Source: Chelydra serpentina (Eukaryota > Chordata > Testudines > Chelydridae). From it: a stretch of DNA of 64,000 nucleotides. The position numbers were made by a program, and so were the translations under genes. The first letter of the stretch is position 1; each line of letters begins with the position of its first letter. This document shows, piece by piece, positions 1-11,900 of the stretch. The stretch spans positions 3,596,001 to 3,660,000 of the forward strand of contig JBAIAC010000042.1 of NCBI GenBank assembly GCA_037349315.1. The letters are read 5' to 3'. The notes below the pieces were generated by a model that saw only the letters and a list, made by a program, of their open reading frames with translations, did not search any database and was not told the origin of the DNA.

Positions 1-225
1 GGCAATTCGGCGGCGGGAACGCCACCAAATCCACGGGACCGGGACCTCCTGCAGAAACGCCGCCGATGGCTGCCTGATTGCCGTGGTTGGGGTGGCACAA
101 AACATAGAGCCGCCCCTGCCTGCTCTGCCCCCACTCCACCCCTTCCCTCAAGGCCTCACTCCCACCTCTTCCCATTCCTGCTCTGCCCCGCCTCTTCCCA
201 CCCCACTGAAATCCAGAAAACCTTT
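1..225. other. Left edge, repeat-like sequence without a gene
   Basis: CpG-containing then C-rich sequence with no plausible exon. It looks like the end of a dispersed repeat, but no terminal repeat is visible because the window cuts it. Confidence 0.3.
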
Positions 226-233
226 GCCTGGCT

Positions 234-464
234 CAGGGGCGGCTCCAGGCACCAGCGCAGCAAGTGCGTGACTGGGGCAGCAAGCCGCGGGGGGCAGCGC
301 TCTTGCCCACCCGCGGCCCGGCCGGGGCAGTGGGCTTGCTGCCCTTCCCGCGGTGCTCCTCAGGCCGGGGGAGAGCGGGGCTGTGGCTGGGCTTGCTGCC
401 CTCCCCGCGGCGCTCCTCCGGCCGGGAGAGGCGCTGCGGGGCGGGGGGGTTGTTGCGACGCAAC

Positions 465-499
<35 letters not shown>

Positions 500-627
500 C
501 GGGGGGATTGTTTCTGCAGGTGCCGGGTGGGGTGGGGGGTTGTTTTTTTGTTTCGGTGGTGCGGCGCTTGGGGTTTTTTTGTTTTTTGTTTTTGCTTGGG
601 GCAGCAAAAATGTTAGAGCCGGCCCTG
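234..627. mobile_element. Non-autonomous hAT-type element with 8-bp target duplication
   Basis: The terminal inverted repeats are CAGGGGCGGCTC at the left and the complement of CAGGGCCGGCTC at the right. The 8-bp direct repeat GCCTGGCT flanks the element at 226-233 and 628-635, as expected for hAT transposition. The paralogous flank near 20340 reads through with a single copy of the target, so it serves as an empty site. The element has no transposase ORF; it is GC-rich and carries a TG microsatellite. Confidence 0.8.
467..498. repeat. (TG)16 microsatellite
   Basis: Uninterrupted TG dinucleotide run inside the hAT-type element. It gives rise to spurious ORFs on both strands. Confidence 0.97.
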
Positions 628-635
628 GCCTGGCT

Positions 636-1400
636 GCCTCTAACACTGCAGACACCTGAGCTCACTCAGCACCAACATTTCTATGGTTAAATTTCCCAAG
701 GTTCCTAAATGTTTCTGCTGCTGAGTTTTAGCTCTGTTGCCTCACTGTAGGTGTCCAGACACCTACCTCATGTGTAAACCCCAGAAGGATCCTCCAAGCA
801 GAAGGCCGGCAGTGGAAAGCCTGTCATGCCTGTGGGGCCGAATTCTGTAGGAGTGCACTGAGCACCCCTTTTGGATCAGGGCTCAGACAAACCCAGAGGA
901 GGTGCTGGCAGAGGCTCCTTTATGACTTTTACCGCAGTGGATTAGGGCACTCGCGTGGCGTATGGGAGACTCAGGTTCTATTCTCCGCTCTGCTTGATGG
1001 AGCAGAAGGGTTTGTACACAGGTCTCCCACCGGTGACTGCCCTAACCACGAGGGTCTGGGATATTCTGAGTGGGGCTCCCGCAATCTCTTCTGATCAAGC
1101 TGCTCCACTTTGGCTAAATAATTAAATAGCCCCTGGGTCAGAGCAAGAAAGTGACAATGACTCTGTAGCCTGGGGGTCTGGGCACTGGGAGGTAGAAGAT
1201 GCAGATGCAGGACCCTGCTCCAATAGCTATTTGGTTACAGTCCCTGTTCTGCAGGAGGGAGCGTTTCACTGGAACCCTGGGACTTAACACTGGACCTTTC
1301 CTGGGATTGTGACCTATGGCTCAGTCGAGAGAGTCCCCTAGAGATGCTGCTTCTGGAGCAGTCCCAGCCCCCAACACCAGGGGGAGCAGCGGAGTAAGAC
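636..1400 (+). repeat. Duplicated TRIM flank block, copy 1 (with tRNA-like SINE segment)
   Basis: This block recurs near 20330-21410 and, in part, near 50160-50545, so it belongs to the tandem unit that carries the TRIM genes. At about 932-1000 it holds a tRNA-like stretch with an A-box-like segment (TAGGGCACTCGCGTGG) and a B-box-like GGTTCTATTC. That suggests a tRNA-derived SINE relic, not a tRNA gene. Confidence 0.6.
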
Positions 1401-1547
1401 CATTTGCAGAGTCACCAGCCCATCAGTGCCTAGAACTATCACTGGGGTAGGTCACTCGTGGGAGGGCAGGGAGCAGCACACGCTCTCCTGCTGGGATGAC
1501 CTCGGAGAGACTCAAATTATCATCTTGACTGAAAACTGCACCATGAT

Positions 1548-1985
1548 CATAGAATCATAGAACTGGAAGGGACCTCGAGAGGTCATCAAGTCCCGTCCCC
1601 TGCACTCATGGCAGGACCAGCACCATCTATAACACCCCTGACAGGTGTTTGTCTAACCTGCTCTTAAAAATCTCCATTGATGGAGATTCCACAACCTCCC
1701 TGGGCAACTTATTCCACTCTGACAGTTAGGAAGTTTTTCCTAATGTCCAACCTAAGCCTCCCTTGCTGCAATTTAAGTCCATTGCTTCTTGTCCTATCAT
1801 CAGAGGTTAAGGAGAACAATTTTTCTCCATCCTCCTTATAACAACCTTTTAGGTATTAGTAAACGGTTATCTTATACCCTCTGTCTTCTCTTTTCCATAC
1901 TGAAAAAACCCAATTATTTCAATCTTCCCTCATAGGTCAGGTTTTTCAGACCCCTAATCATCCTTGGTGCTCTTCTCTGGATGGC
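1548..1985 (-). mobile_element. CR1 LINE, 5'-truncated 3' end
   Basis: The left edge, ATCATAGAATCATAGAA, is the reverse complement of the repeated 3' tail of CR1. The following sequence reads in reverse as the C-terminal part of CR1 ORF2 and its 3' UTR. It matches the copy at 44280-44693. No intact ORF remains. Confidence 0.85.
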
Positions 1986-2104
1986 AGAGTTTGTTAGTAA
2001 ACAGAATTTCCCTGTTGTGTGAAATTTTGACCTTTTGCAATCAGGGGATCAGACTGAAATGTCAAGATATTGAAAATGTTCATGGAACTAAATAGTCTAA
2101 AATG

Positions 2105-2389
2105 TTTTATGTGGAAACAGAAAATGTGGACATTTTGGAGTGAAAATGAAATGATTCAACTGTTTGACGTTACATTTTGATTCTCATCAGAATCTAGAGT
2201 AATGTCATAAAAATCAATATTTCCAGGGAAACCCTGATTTTGTTGAAGCCACGATTTCAGGTGAGAGATAATTTATGTGAAAAATGTCAACTGGCTATAA
2301 TTATAGAGGGCTTTAGCTACAAAGGAATAGAGATTTCTAACAGATGTTCAAATTGTTCATGTTTTAAGAAAAGTATTTGGATTATTCAG
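2105..2389. repeat. Direct repeat, copy 1 of 2 (about 285 bp)
   Basis: Nearly the same sequence recurs at 4237-4524, starting TTTTATGTGGAAACAG and ending GATTATTCAG. The roughly 1.85 kb between the copies contains an LTR-like element. I see no coding potential. Confidence 0.85.
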
Positions 2390-2964
2390 TAAGTAAATAA
2401 TTCTTCTTTCTCCTGTTTAGTTTCCATTAAGCCAGTACAGAAATGTCACCCCAGTGCAATCAGGGCGTCAGCATAATTTTTTCGAGCCCAGTACAAACTT
2501 GTAAGTCAGGCCCCCTCCCACACATGGTAATGGGGGTTTTAGCCCAGGCTGGGCCTCCCAGGGTCTCCTGGCCACGGTAAAGTGCACCCCCGCCCCCATG
2601 TGGGGGCCCTGAGTGCAGTCTACAGCTCTGAGAAACCAAAAGGCAAATAAAAGAATGCTCCTATTTACTATTATTAAAGCTCGTGATTTTGGGGAGCCAG
2701 CCTGACTAAAGATTTGTCAATGCCTGGGGTTGGCAGTGCTGTGCCAGTGAGAATTCAGAGCGTAAATCTCTATCAGTTACCCAAGGGAAGCCCCCTATCT
2801 GAGTGTCATCATTGATCTAAAACAGCCCAGTGAAGAGAAAGGGAAATGGACAGAGAGGGCAAGTTATGGGAACGCACACGGAGCCGGCTGAGGGCCCCAA
2901 GCAGGACATGAGCACAGTCGTGTCTCCCCCCCCCTCCCCCCAGCTCGCCAACAGCAGTTCCAGG
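2390..2964. other. Intergenic, no gene seen
   Basis: No exon or recognisable element. A C-rich run occurs near 2926-2940. Confidence 0.3.
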
Positions 2965-3655
2965 TGTCATAACCATACAGCTAAGGGTAGCCTAGAATTC
3001 CTCCTTACCTGTAAGGGGTTAAGAAGCTCAACTAACCTGGCTGGCACCTAACCAAAAGGACCAATGAGGAAAGAAGATACGTTCAAATCTGCGGGAAGGG
3101 AAGGCTTTGTTTGTGCTCTTTGTTTGTGTGTGTCTTCTCTCTTGGGACTGAGAGGGGCCAGACAGGAATCCATCGCCTCCAAACCATCCTAAACCAAGTC
3201 TCCAATATTGCAAAAGGTGTAAGTAAGTCAGGCAAGGCATATTAGGTTATCTTTTGTTTTTGCTTGTGAATTTTCCTTGTGCTAAGAGGGAGGCTTATTC
3301 CTGTTTTCTGTAACTTTAAAGTTTGGCCTAGAGGGGAATCCTCTGTGTTTTGAATCTGATTACCCTGTAAAGTTATTTTCCATCCTGATTTTACAGAGAT
3401 GATTTTTACCTTTTTCTTTTTAATAAAATCCTTCTTTTAAGAACCTGACTGATTTTTTCCATTGTCCTAAGACCCAGGAGTTTGGGTCTTTGATCACTTT
3501 GTAACCAATTGGTTAGGAGATGAATCTCAAGCCTCCCCAGGAACGGGGGTGTAAGGGCTTGGGGGGATATTTTGGGGGAAGAGGAACGCCAAGTGGTCCT
3601 TTCCCTGTTTCTTTGTTAAATCACTTGGTGGGGGCAGCGTACCGTCCAAGGACAA
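2965..3655 (+). mobile_element. LTR-like element, probably a solo LTR
   Basis: It starts with TGTCATAACC. Near 3421 it has a polyadenylation signal (AATAAAATCC), followed by about 200 bp ending in a G-rich segment near GGTGGGGGCAGCG. The general build is that of an endogenous-retrovirus LTR. No internal gag or pol sequence follows, and I could not find a target-site duplication, so the right boundary is approximate. Confidence 0.5.
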
Positions 3656-4236
3656 AAAATGTGTGCCTAGAGTTCAGGGTGGGCAGAACACTCAATGGGC
3701 CCCCGCTGGTGCCCGCATGCACAAGCTGCGCCTACATGGATTCCGTATGCCTGACATTTGGGCGGTGCTGCGCCTATGCTGGCTGGTGCCCAGCGAGCGG
3801 CCAGTTGCGCTGCTGGGCGCGCTCTTCTGGCATAGGCAGGGCTTCCGCATGCCCACCCGGCTGCCCTCGCTGCCACCTCTTCCCCTAGGTCCCCTTCCCC
3901 CGAGTGCCTCCCGCCCAGTGCTCACTCCGTTCTGCCCCCTCCTGCCTTAAGGGTGAGGTGTGTGTGTGTGGGGGGGGGGGCGGCGCTCAGCCTCCCACAA
4001 AACTGATCATTTTCAGCATATTTATACACTTCCTTCACATTCTAGTTATTGAATGTGTGTCTGTGATTGGTACCCTAACAATGACACAATCATTAAAATA
4101 GTAATGAACGACATCATTACATTATCATGAATTACAGTGTATTAAAATCATTACACTCAGCTACACACTGTCTTCACTAAAACCCCTGTGTAAAGACACT
4201 GTGTTCACTCTGTGCCTCACCCCTGCTTAGGGCTTG
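3656..4236. other. Intergenic, no gene seen
   Basis: It contains a GC-rich stretch with self-complementary pieces (about 3700-3850) and a short GT/G run near 3956-3980. The ORFs here have no recognisable protein features. Confidence 0.3.
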
Positions 4237-4524
4237 TTTTATGTGGAAACAGAAAATGTGGACATTTTGGAGTGAAAATGAAATGATTCAACTGTTTGAA
4301 ATTACATTTTGATTCTCATCAGAATCTAGAGTAATGTCATAAAAATCAACATTTCCAGGGAAACCCTGATTTTGTTGAAGCCACGCTTTCAGGTGAGAGA
4401 TAATTTTATGTGAAAAATGTCAACTGGCTATAATTATAGAGGGCTTTAGCTACAAAGGAATAGAGATTTCTAACAGAGATGTTAAAATTGTTCATGTTTT
4501 AAGAAAAGTATTTGGATTATTCAG
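4237..4524. repeat. Direct repeat, copy 2 of 2
   Basis: Copy of 2105-2389 with scattered substitutions and small indels. Confidence 0.85.
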
Positions 4525-4847
4525 AATTCAAATGGGCAGAGGGGACTGTGGGAACTGTGGGATACCTACTCACAGTGCACCGCTTGGAATGTCGACGCTT
4601 GCCCCGGTACTGTGGACGCACACCGCCGATTTAATGTACTTAGTATGGACACACACATTTGACTTTATAATATCGGTTTCCAAAAATCAGTTTTGGTAAA
4701 ACTGGACTACAGTCGTAGTGTAGACATACCCTTATAGTCTCACTTTCAGTAACATGTAATAAATCTCTCCGTCCTGCTCACGTCCCCTTTCCTTTCACAC
4801 TGTTCTTTTCTATTCATTATTGTTCTAGCCCTCACTTTCCATCCCTC

Positions 4848-4853
4848 TTTATT
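4848..4853 (-). terminator. Candidate polyadenylation signal of TRIM gene A
   Basis: AATAAA on the minus strand, about 595 bp past the stop codon. The homologous position is conserved downstream of genes B and C. No transcript evidence is available. Confidence 0.35.
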
Positions 4854-5131
4854 TTCCTGTGTCTCTCCTCCCTGTCACAGATCATCCCCTCGGCTGCTCT
4901 CTTCTTTCCCTGATTTTATCCCTTCCCCTCTTGCTGATCCCCGGCTGGGAGACCCCAATGAGATCTAAGGACACAGATCTGTACAAAACGCTTCCTGCTG
5001 CTGCTGCTTTTCCCCAAGCCCCCAACCCCTGATTGAGTCATGCCATGTCCCCGCCACCCCCACCTCTGCCTGTCCCCTGCAGCTGTTCGTGCTGCCCCCT
5101 GCCAAGCCTCCACCTCTGCCCCTCAGGGCCC

Positions 5132-5250
5132 CTCTCCCTAGAGTTACCAGATAGCAACTGTGAAAAAACGAGAGAGAGGGTGGTGGGTAATAGGCATGTA
5201 AATAAGAAAAAGTCCCCCAAAATCGGGACTCTCCCTTTAAAAATGGGATG
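5132..5250. mobile_element. Degenerate miniature transposon of the TAGGGTGACCAG family
   Basis: It resembles the 114-125 bp elements at 24214 and 28975: TTACCAGATAGC at one side, a middle with TAATAGGC and AAGAAAAAG, then AAATCGGGAC. It is absent from the paralogous 3' flank of gene B. The right terminal repeat is not clear. Confidence 0.45.
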
Positions 5251-5447
5251 GATTCCTCTCCTGCAGCCCCAGGGGTTTTCCCCCCTTCCCCTCCCATCCC
5301 TGGGGTTGCAGGGAGGAGGAGGGGCTTCCAGGGGCTATAGAGATGAGGAACCAGGGGCTGGGTAGACAGGAGTCCTCCAAGGTTATAGAGACTGAGGCCC
5401 ATGAGACTAGAGAGGTGGATTTCTGGTTTCTCCCTCTGCTGTGTGTC

Positions 5448-5959
5448 TCAGGGACACAGTCTGAGCTGGGATCTCACCCACACCCAGAGCCAGGGTCGGA
5501 TTCTCTCGCAAGGGATGGAGCCCGGTGGGAAAGTGAAGATCGGGGCTTCGTCACCAGCATCGATAAATGTCACCTGCCCCCGGTCACAGTCCAGACAAAC
5601 CCGGATCCTGCTGGGGACCCAGCTCAGGGGCAGGGGGGTCACAGGGGAGGTGAGAGCCTGGAACTGACCCCCAAACTGCACAGCCCAGATCCCCTCCTCA
5701 GGGCTAAGGTTGATCCGTCTCCTCCTCCCCACAGACTCTCTGGCCACCCCCACAGCCCAGGATAGCCCATCCCCAACCTCCACCTCCCAGCAATGTCTCC
5801 CCGAGGTGAATCCCTCACAGCCCAGCACACAGGGCCAATAGCCAAATCTCTCAGGGTTGTGGGGCAGATCCTGCTTTGTTTCTTCCCATCTCACACTTTT
5901 CCGATCCTCAGACAGGATGAGGTTGGGATGAGCCGTGTCTAGATCCAGAGTCATATTCG
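5448..5959 (-). CDS. TRIM gene A last exon (PRY-SPRY)
   Basis: 512 bp, entered in phase 1. PRY begins at TLDLDTAHP. The SPRY hallmarks [35 protein letters not shown], the [11 protein letters not shown] strand and the IRPWL end are all visible, followed by a short tail and the stop. The domain is full length. Confidence 0.93.
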
Positions 5960-8900
5960 CTGGGGAGAAAGAGAATCAGAGCGTTAGGGGCAGAGCTCAG
6001 CCCTGGGGGAGGCTGGGACCATTTCTCACACTCCCCAGCAGCCCTGTTATGGCTGGGACAGGCCTGGATACGAGGGAGCTGCCTCTGTCCTGGGCGACTG
6101 AGACTGAGCAAGGATGTCACTGCAGTTCCTCCGTCAACGCATGTTACGTTCTTGGGAGGCTGCGGGCCTACCCAGGGTGCTCTGCAAGAACGAGGCCCAC
6201 ACACACTGTGTGTTATTGGCTTTATTGAAGGCAAAGTGACACATCCGCAACGGGGGCTCCTGGCGTTGCTGTCACGGAGGCGGGGAACCCAGCTCACCGA
6301 AGTCCGGCCTGGTACGGAGCCCAAAAACGGGGCGGGCTCATACAGCTATATAAAAGCATCTCATACATAATTAATTAGGGGCTTTTCACAGGCTGTGTTC
6401 ATTTTCTGGCTCAAGGCCATACAAAACAGCTCCAGCTAATTCATAACAAGCTGCAGCTGGCAGGCCTTGACTGACAGTGACCAGCCGCTGAAAAAGAGTG
6501 AGAAAGTGAACACACCCTTGCTATGCCGTAACAATCTTCCGTGGTACCCTACAACGCACCTGAGAGTGAGCAGAGATGTCAGAGCAGTTCCTTAGTCCCT
6601 GTAATGGGACCCACTTCATTAGTTTCTCATTTGCTTGCATAAGGTTCAGCTCCCAGCTACCCCTGTTTGTTCTGCTCCATTCCCAGCATCACAGACACAC
6701 CAAGAAAGGTTTTAGTGAGGAGGGAGCAAAGGAAGCAGGTACAGTTTTGAACCCCAGAGGGAAGCGCCCTCCTCTAATGTAGTCTTCACTCTCAGGTCAG
6801 GGAACAGAGAGGAAGGTACAACATTGGGGAAGAGCTGCGTAACATCAGAGAGTAGGAGGTGGCATTAGGTGGGGGAGCCCCATCCCCAGCCCAGAGAGAA
6901 GGGAGGCGCTGCCAGCATCAGAGGGAGAGCATCTCCCCAATGCAGGAAGCAGGGAGCAGCTCCAATGGGAGAGCCCAGCCCTGCCCAGAGGAAAGGCCGG
7001 ATGTTGGAGAAGAGCGATTGGGAGACCCCCTGCACTGGGGTAAAGCAGAGGGATGTTTCAGAGAGCTCTGTTTGGGTGCTGCTCAGGGAGAGTGTTTCTG
7101 TTCATTAGCATGCGCATGAACTCAGCACTAAGGTTGGTGTCAGGATTATTTGTGTGATGTCAGCTTGGGATCTCCCCCGGTGTTCCGGCACCTTGGTGGA
7201 AGTTGGGGCGGGGGGTACTGGGTCACACCACCTGTGGCCCTGCCCTCTCCATGGCCCTGCCCCACTCTTCTTCTTCCCACCGAGGCCCTGCCCCTGACCA
7301 GGCTGGGAGCCTTGGCCACTATGGAGAGCCCCTGACCCTCCACCTTCCCATGTCCCCACTCTCCGGCGTGCACCACCCAGGGCAGATGGAGGGTCCAGCG
7401 GGAGCAGGGGTGGGGCCACTGAGAGAGGCCAGCTCCAGGAAGAAGCTCCCCACTGTGTAGCATATCAGCTGTCCCACCATGAAGCCCAGCCACTGCCTGT
7501 GATGCTCCACGCCTGGCCACGGCTTGCAGTTTGGGTGTGTGTGTGGTGGGGGGGCAACATGACCTCCTTCCCCTAAACTATTCCCATGTTAAAAAGAGAG
7601 TAGGCTTGGCCCCCTGACTCCCCATGTTCCAGTGCCACTGGATTTCCTTGCTGTTTCACTAAACATTTATTTTTAGGGCTGTGTGTCATGGCCACTGTTG
7701 ATTTGGTTGGTAACTTTAGTTACAATGTCATGAAGATGTTTTCACTGGAATTTTCTCATAATTTAAAGACAATCTTCACCTGCAAACTCACCCAGTCTGT
7801 GTGCTCCTAGGGATTCCCCAGTTTGTGTCTCCAGTGCAGACGGCAGAGTGTCTGGCAGGGGAAAGGAGAAAAGAGATGAGATTTCAGACTTTCATATTTA
7901 TAACAGCGTCTCCACTCTGAATTCCTAGAACTGTGTTTTCATCATGACAGAAAGAGACCGAGAGGCCCAGAGACACACTCGGGCATTCAATATAAACTAA
8001 TCGGAAACCTATTTCCTCTCTCATTCGGGCATCTCTCAGCAATGGAACCAACATCCTTGCAGCCTCACAACCACAGCCGGGGTAGGCAGAATCATATTGT
8101 GTGATGGACACTTGACAAAATTATTGGACTTAGTGATGGACATTGCTGGGGGTTATGTCATTCAGTCATCATCCAACCCGTAAAATAATGCACAATATTC
8201 CACACTGAAAAAAACCATGACCTAGCTAGCTAGTTAATAAACAATAAACAATAATAATAGTAATAAATTCAACTCACTTTAGTGTTTTTGAATGTACCCC
8301 ACTGCTGCAGTCAATATTTTTGGTGTGGGATGGGGGCATTGAAATAAATATTTATCCTAATACCATATTTCAGTGCATTGCTAGGCTGAGGGGAGCTGTG
8401 CAGTGGGGGGAGGCACTGAGGAGCTGGAGCTAGGCTGTGGGGCGTTATCCTTCCAGCCACAGAGAAGTTAGCAAAGTCCAATACTCTTCGTGTGGAGCTA
8501 AGGGTCAAAATGACGTGTGCATAATCAGTGGTAATAAACTAATCAGAAAAGAAAACAAGAACATGAAAATAGCTTGAACAATGATATGTTCATGCGTGTG
8601 TGGTGTATGACCTATATAAGGCACTTAATATACATCTCCCTCAAAGGTGATTGGAAAAGAACTAGTAAATATGCAAGTTGGATGTGTACAATATGTCAGA
8701 CATTGTAAGGGGTAATCAGAGCTTCTTCGGAGAAATCCCCCATGACCCGCCTATGCCCCGGGAGAAGGGAACTGGGCAGCACTTCTTTCTATATGCAATG
8801 GCTAGTAGCAAATATCCCAGTGGCTGGTGACGGGGCACTAGACGGGGAGGGCTCTGAGTTAGAGAGAAATCTGTCCCAGGTGTCTGGCTGTTGGGACTTC

Positions 8901-11900
8901 CTGAAATGCTCAGTGTCCAACTGACCATCATATTTGGGATAGGGAAGGAATTTTCCACCAAGTCACATTGCCAGAGACCTTGGGGGCGTTTTGTGCCTTC
9001 CTCTGCCATCTGAGGCATGTATCATTTACAGATGCTAAACTAGAATAAATGTTGGATTCTCTGTAACTTGAAGTCTTTAAATCATTATTTGAGGACTTCA
9101 GTAATTCAGCCAGAGTTTAGGGGTAAATTGCAGGAGTGGGTGGGGAGGTTCTGTGGCTTCCAATGTGCAGGAGGTCAGAGTAGATGGATCATGATGGTCC
9201 CTTCTGACCTTAAAGTCTATGAGTCATTTCTTACTTTGTAATTGTAAAAGCAAGGTATGTTTTTGGTGCAAACAAAGGTTTGAATTAATCAATCTGAATG
9301 TTTTGGACCCCAAGTTTCTGGCATTCTCATCCAACAATTAAATAGAAGCATCTGAGTGTGAACCAATTGATCAGACCCATTCTCCTCCCACAGACTCAGA
9401 GGCTCATCCCAATTTCCATTCCTAGATACATTTTAGGTACCTTTGAACTTCCTCAGAGTCTCCAATAGCACAATAGTTTTCTGGGAGAAATCGCTGACTT
9501 GCTCTTCCAGTTCAGGAGAAATCTCCTCTGGCTGCTGGAACTTCCCCTTCTCACACCTGGCGAGAAACAATTTCATGTGATTATATTTCATTGTGTGACT
9601 CATTATAAGTTCTGGCTAGAGAGTCGCTGCTCTAATGGGCCTGGAATTAGAATTCCTCGACTTCTCTGAGCCTGAGAGCAGGTGTGACACAGCCCATGGC
9701 TGTCCAACCTTCCCTTCAATGGACCCATGAATGTTCTTCAACTCTGGTCTGGAGAGATCAGCTCTGGGCACAAAAGGGGAATTGAGTCTCCATGGCCAAT
9801 TCACTCCTTGGCCTCCATGCTCTGAGGGACAGGAGGTTCCCAGGTGAAGCGCTGTAGAAATCAGCCCACTAGGAACTAGACTGAGACACCAGCTCCCCCC
9901 TCCCAAGCTCATTCCACACAGGTCTCCAAACAGTCCTCAGGTGGGAAAGACTCTTGACCACTGCTGCCCTGGGCTGAATGGTAACCAGGGCCCCAGCAGT
10001 GACAGGCCCATATTCCATCCCCACAGTCCTGAGGCAGCCAGTCCCTCGGGGAGGTGACATCTCTAGGAAACACTTCAGGTCGGTCTTTCCCCCTGAATGG
10101 AGAATTCCAGAGTCTTCTGTACCAGGGCGAGAACCTCAGGATTAAGTTCATCTGAGAGATTTGGATCCAAAATGTGACCTTCCCCACACATGTTGCTCTG
10201 GAGATTCAGTGCTATCACCATCTCCATCCCAGCATTGCCAAGTATGTGCGAGAGTGAGAGAGAGCCACGTACCTGTTCAAGGTGCTTCTGACATCCTAGA
10301 GGAGAGAGAGAGGAGAGAGATTAAAAAAAATCTCAGTCCCACCTGACATACACTTGGGATTTCAGGAAAGGGATTTTGCAAGTACAGGGAAAATCAGCCC
10401 TGCCCTGGCCCCAGGGCCATGGTTTCACTGAGCTAATGGGGCTTTTCCTTCTCTAATATTAATGTGTCTGTGAGTCTGCAAAGAACAACAGTCATTCACA
10501 TGTCAGCAATGCACATATTGAGTTACACTGAGATCTCTGACTGCTGGACCCCTGTGCCCGTACTTCAGGAACTGTCCTGTCCCTGCGTGGGGATTTGGGA
10601 TGTTTCTAGCTCAGTCTCACCTGCAGGAATTCACTCGCTGGCTTCTGACACTTCCCCTCCAGCTCACTGATCAGCTCACTGAGACGGGAAATCTCCTCCG
10701 AGACTTGGGTGATATTTTCATTCTGTATCTTCACAAGTTCCTCGTCCAGCTTTTCCAGATGAGCCAGCAGGAGTCGCTCTTGTTCCTCCAGGAACTGCCG
10801 CAGTTGCTGAAATTCAGAAACAATTTTCTGCCTCTCGGTTTCTGTCTGTTTCTATAAGAAATAAGGAAAGGGGTGGTCAGGAACATGGATGGAGCCTGAT
10901 GACCTTTCATGCAGTCTTACAAGAGAGAGTTTCTTTACAATCTCTACCACATCTGTGTAGAGACCAGGACATGAGCCATCAGGCCTAGTGCTCAGAGCTG
11001 CAGTTGGAAGACAGGTGCTACCGCCAAAGTCAGCGCTGGAGTCAAAGTCAGGATCTCACCAAGGGTTGGGGCTACAGTCGAGCTCTGGAGTCATGCCAAA
11101 GGCTGAGCCAGAATCAGTGTCTGGAGTCACACGGGGGATCAGGACTGGAGTCGGAGTCAGTCAGCCACGCGAAGGGTCAGGCCAGAGTCAGAGTCAGACA
11201 GCAGTACTGCAGGTCAAACCGGAGCCAGGAACAACGCCAGGGCCAAGCGAGAGTCAGGGGCCAGTCCAGCAGCAGATCGGAAGTTCACACGGTTGTTTGG
11301 ACAACTTCCTGTGACTCCTGCTGGTGTAATTCATGCATCCAAATGTCTGCTCCAATCAGAAGCTTTGTAGGCAGATCGTCTGGTGGGCCAGAGTTCCACT
11401 AGCCCCTCCCCTGATAGCTCTGGAGAGCGGTTGGGTTGTAACGACAGTCTCTGTGGACTGAGGTTCAAAACCCACCATTCTTCACATCCTGACCCTTGAC
11501 TATACATTGTGGTCACAAGGGAGAGGATTTTCTTACAGCTTCCCATTGGGCCCCAATCTCTCTGGAAGGGCTGTCTCCATGTCTACTGGGATATAATCAG
11601 TGCAGTTTGGGAGAAATGTTGTGAAAGCCACAAGGGGTAGTAATTAACTCGTTTATTAAAATGCATCTTAGATCCTGCAGAAGACAGTGTTGTCCTTCTC
11701 CAGGGAGAGAACATTTGTGATATGCACACCTGTGTGTACACGTACACACACACAGACACACACAAAATATCCCATGATCATGGAGAAACAGACACAAGGC
11801 CACAGAGAAATCTATCAATAAACATCCCTCCCACCTCCATGTCACAGTAGGTGAAGAACAAGAGGCACCTACCAGATACTCCTGGCTTCTCTTCTTTCCA

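Noticed and set aside
233..690. ORFs on both strands around position 470
   Set aside because: They translate the TG microsatellite and GC-rich transposon sequence.
932..1000. Possible tRNA gene
   Set aside because: A- and B-box-like pieces exist, but no cloverleaf can be drawn and the segment recurs as a dispersed block; a tRNA-derived SINE is more likely.
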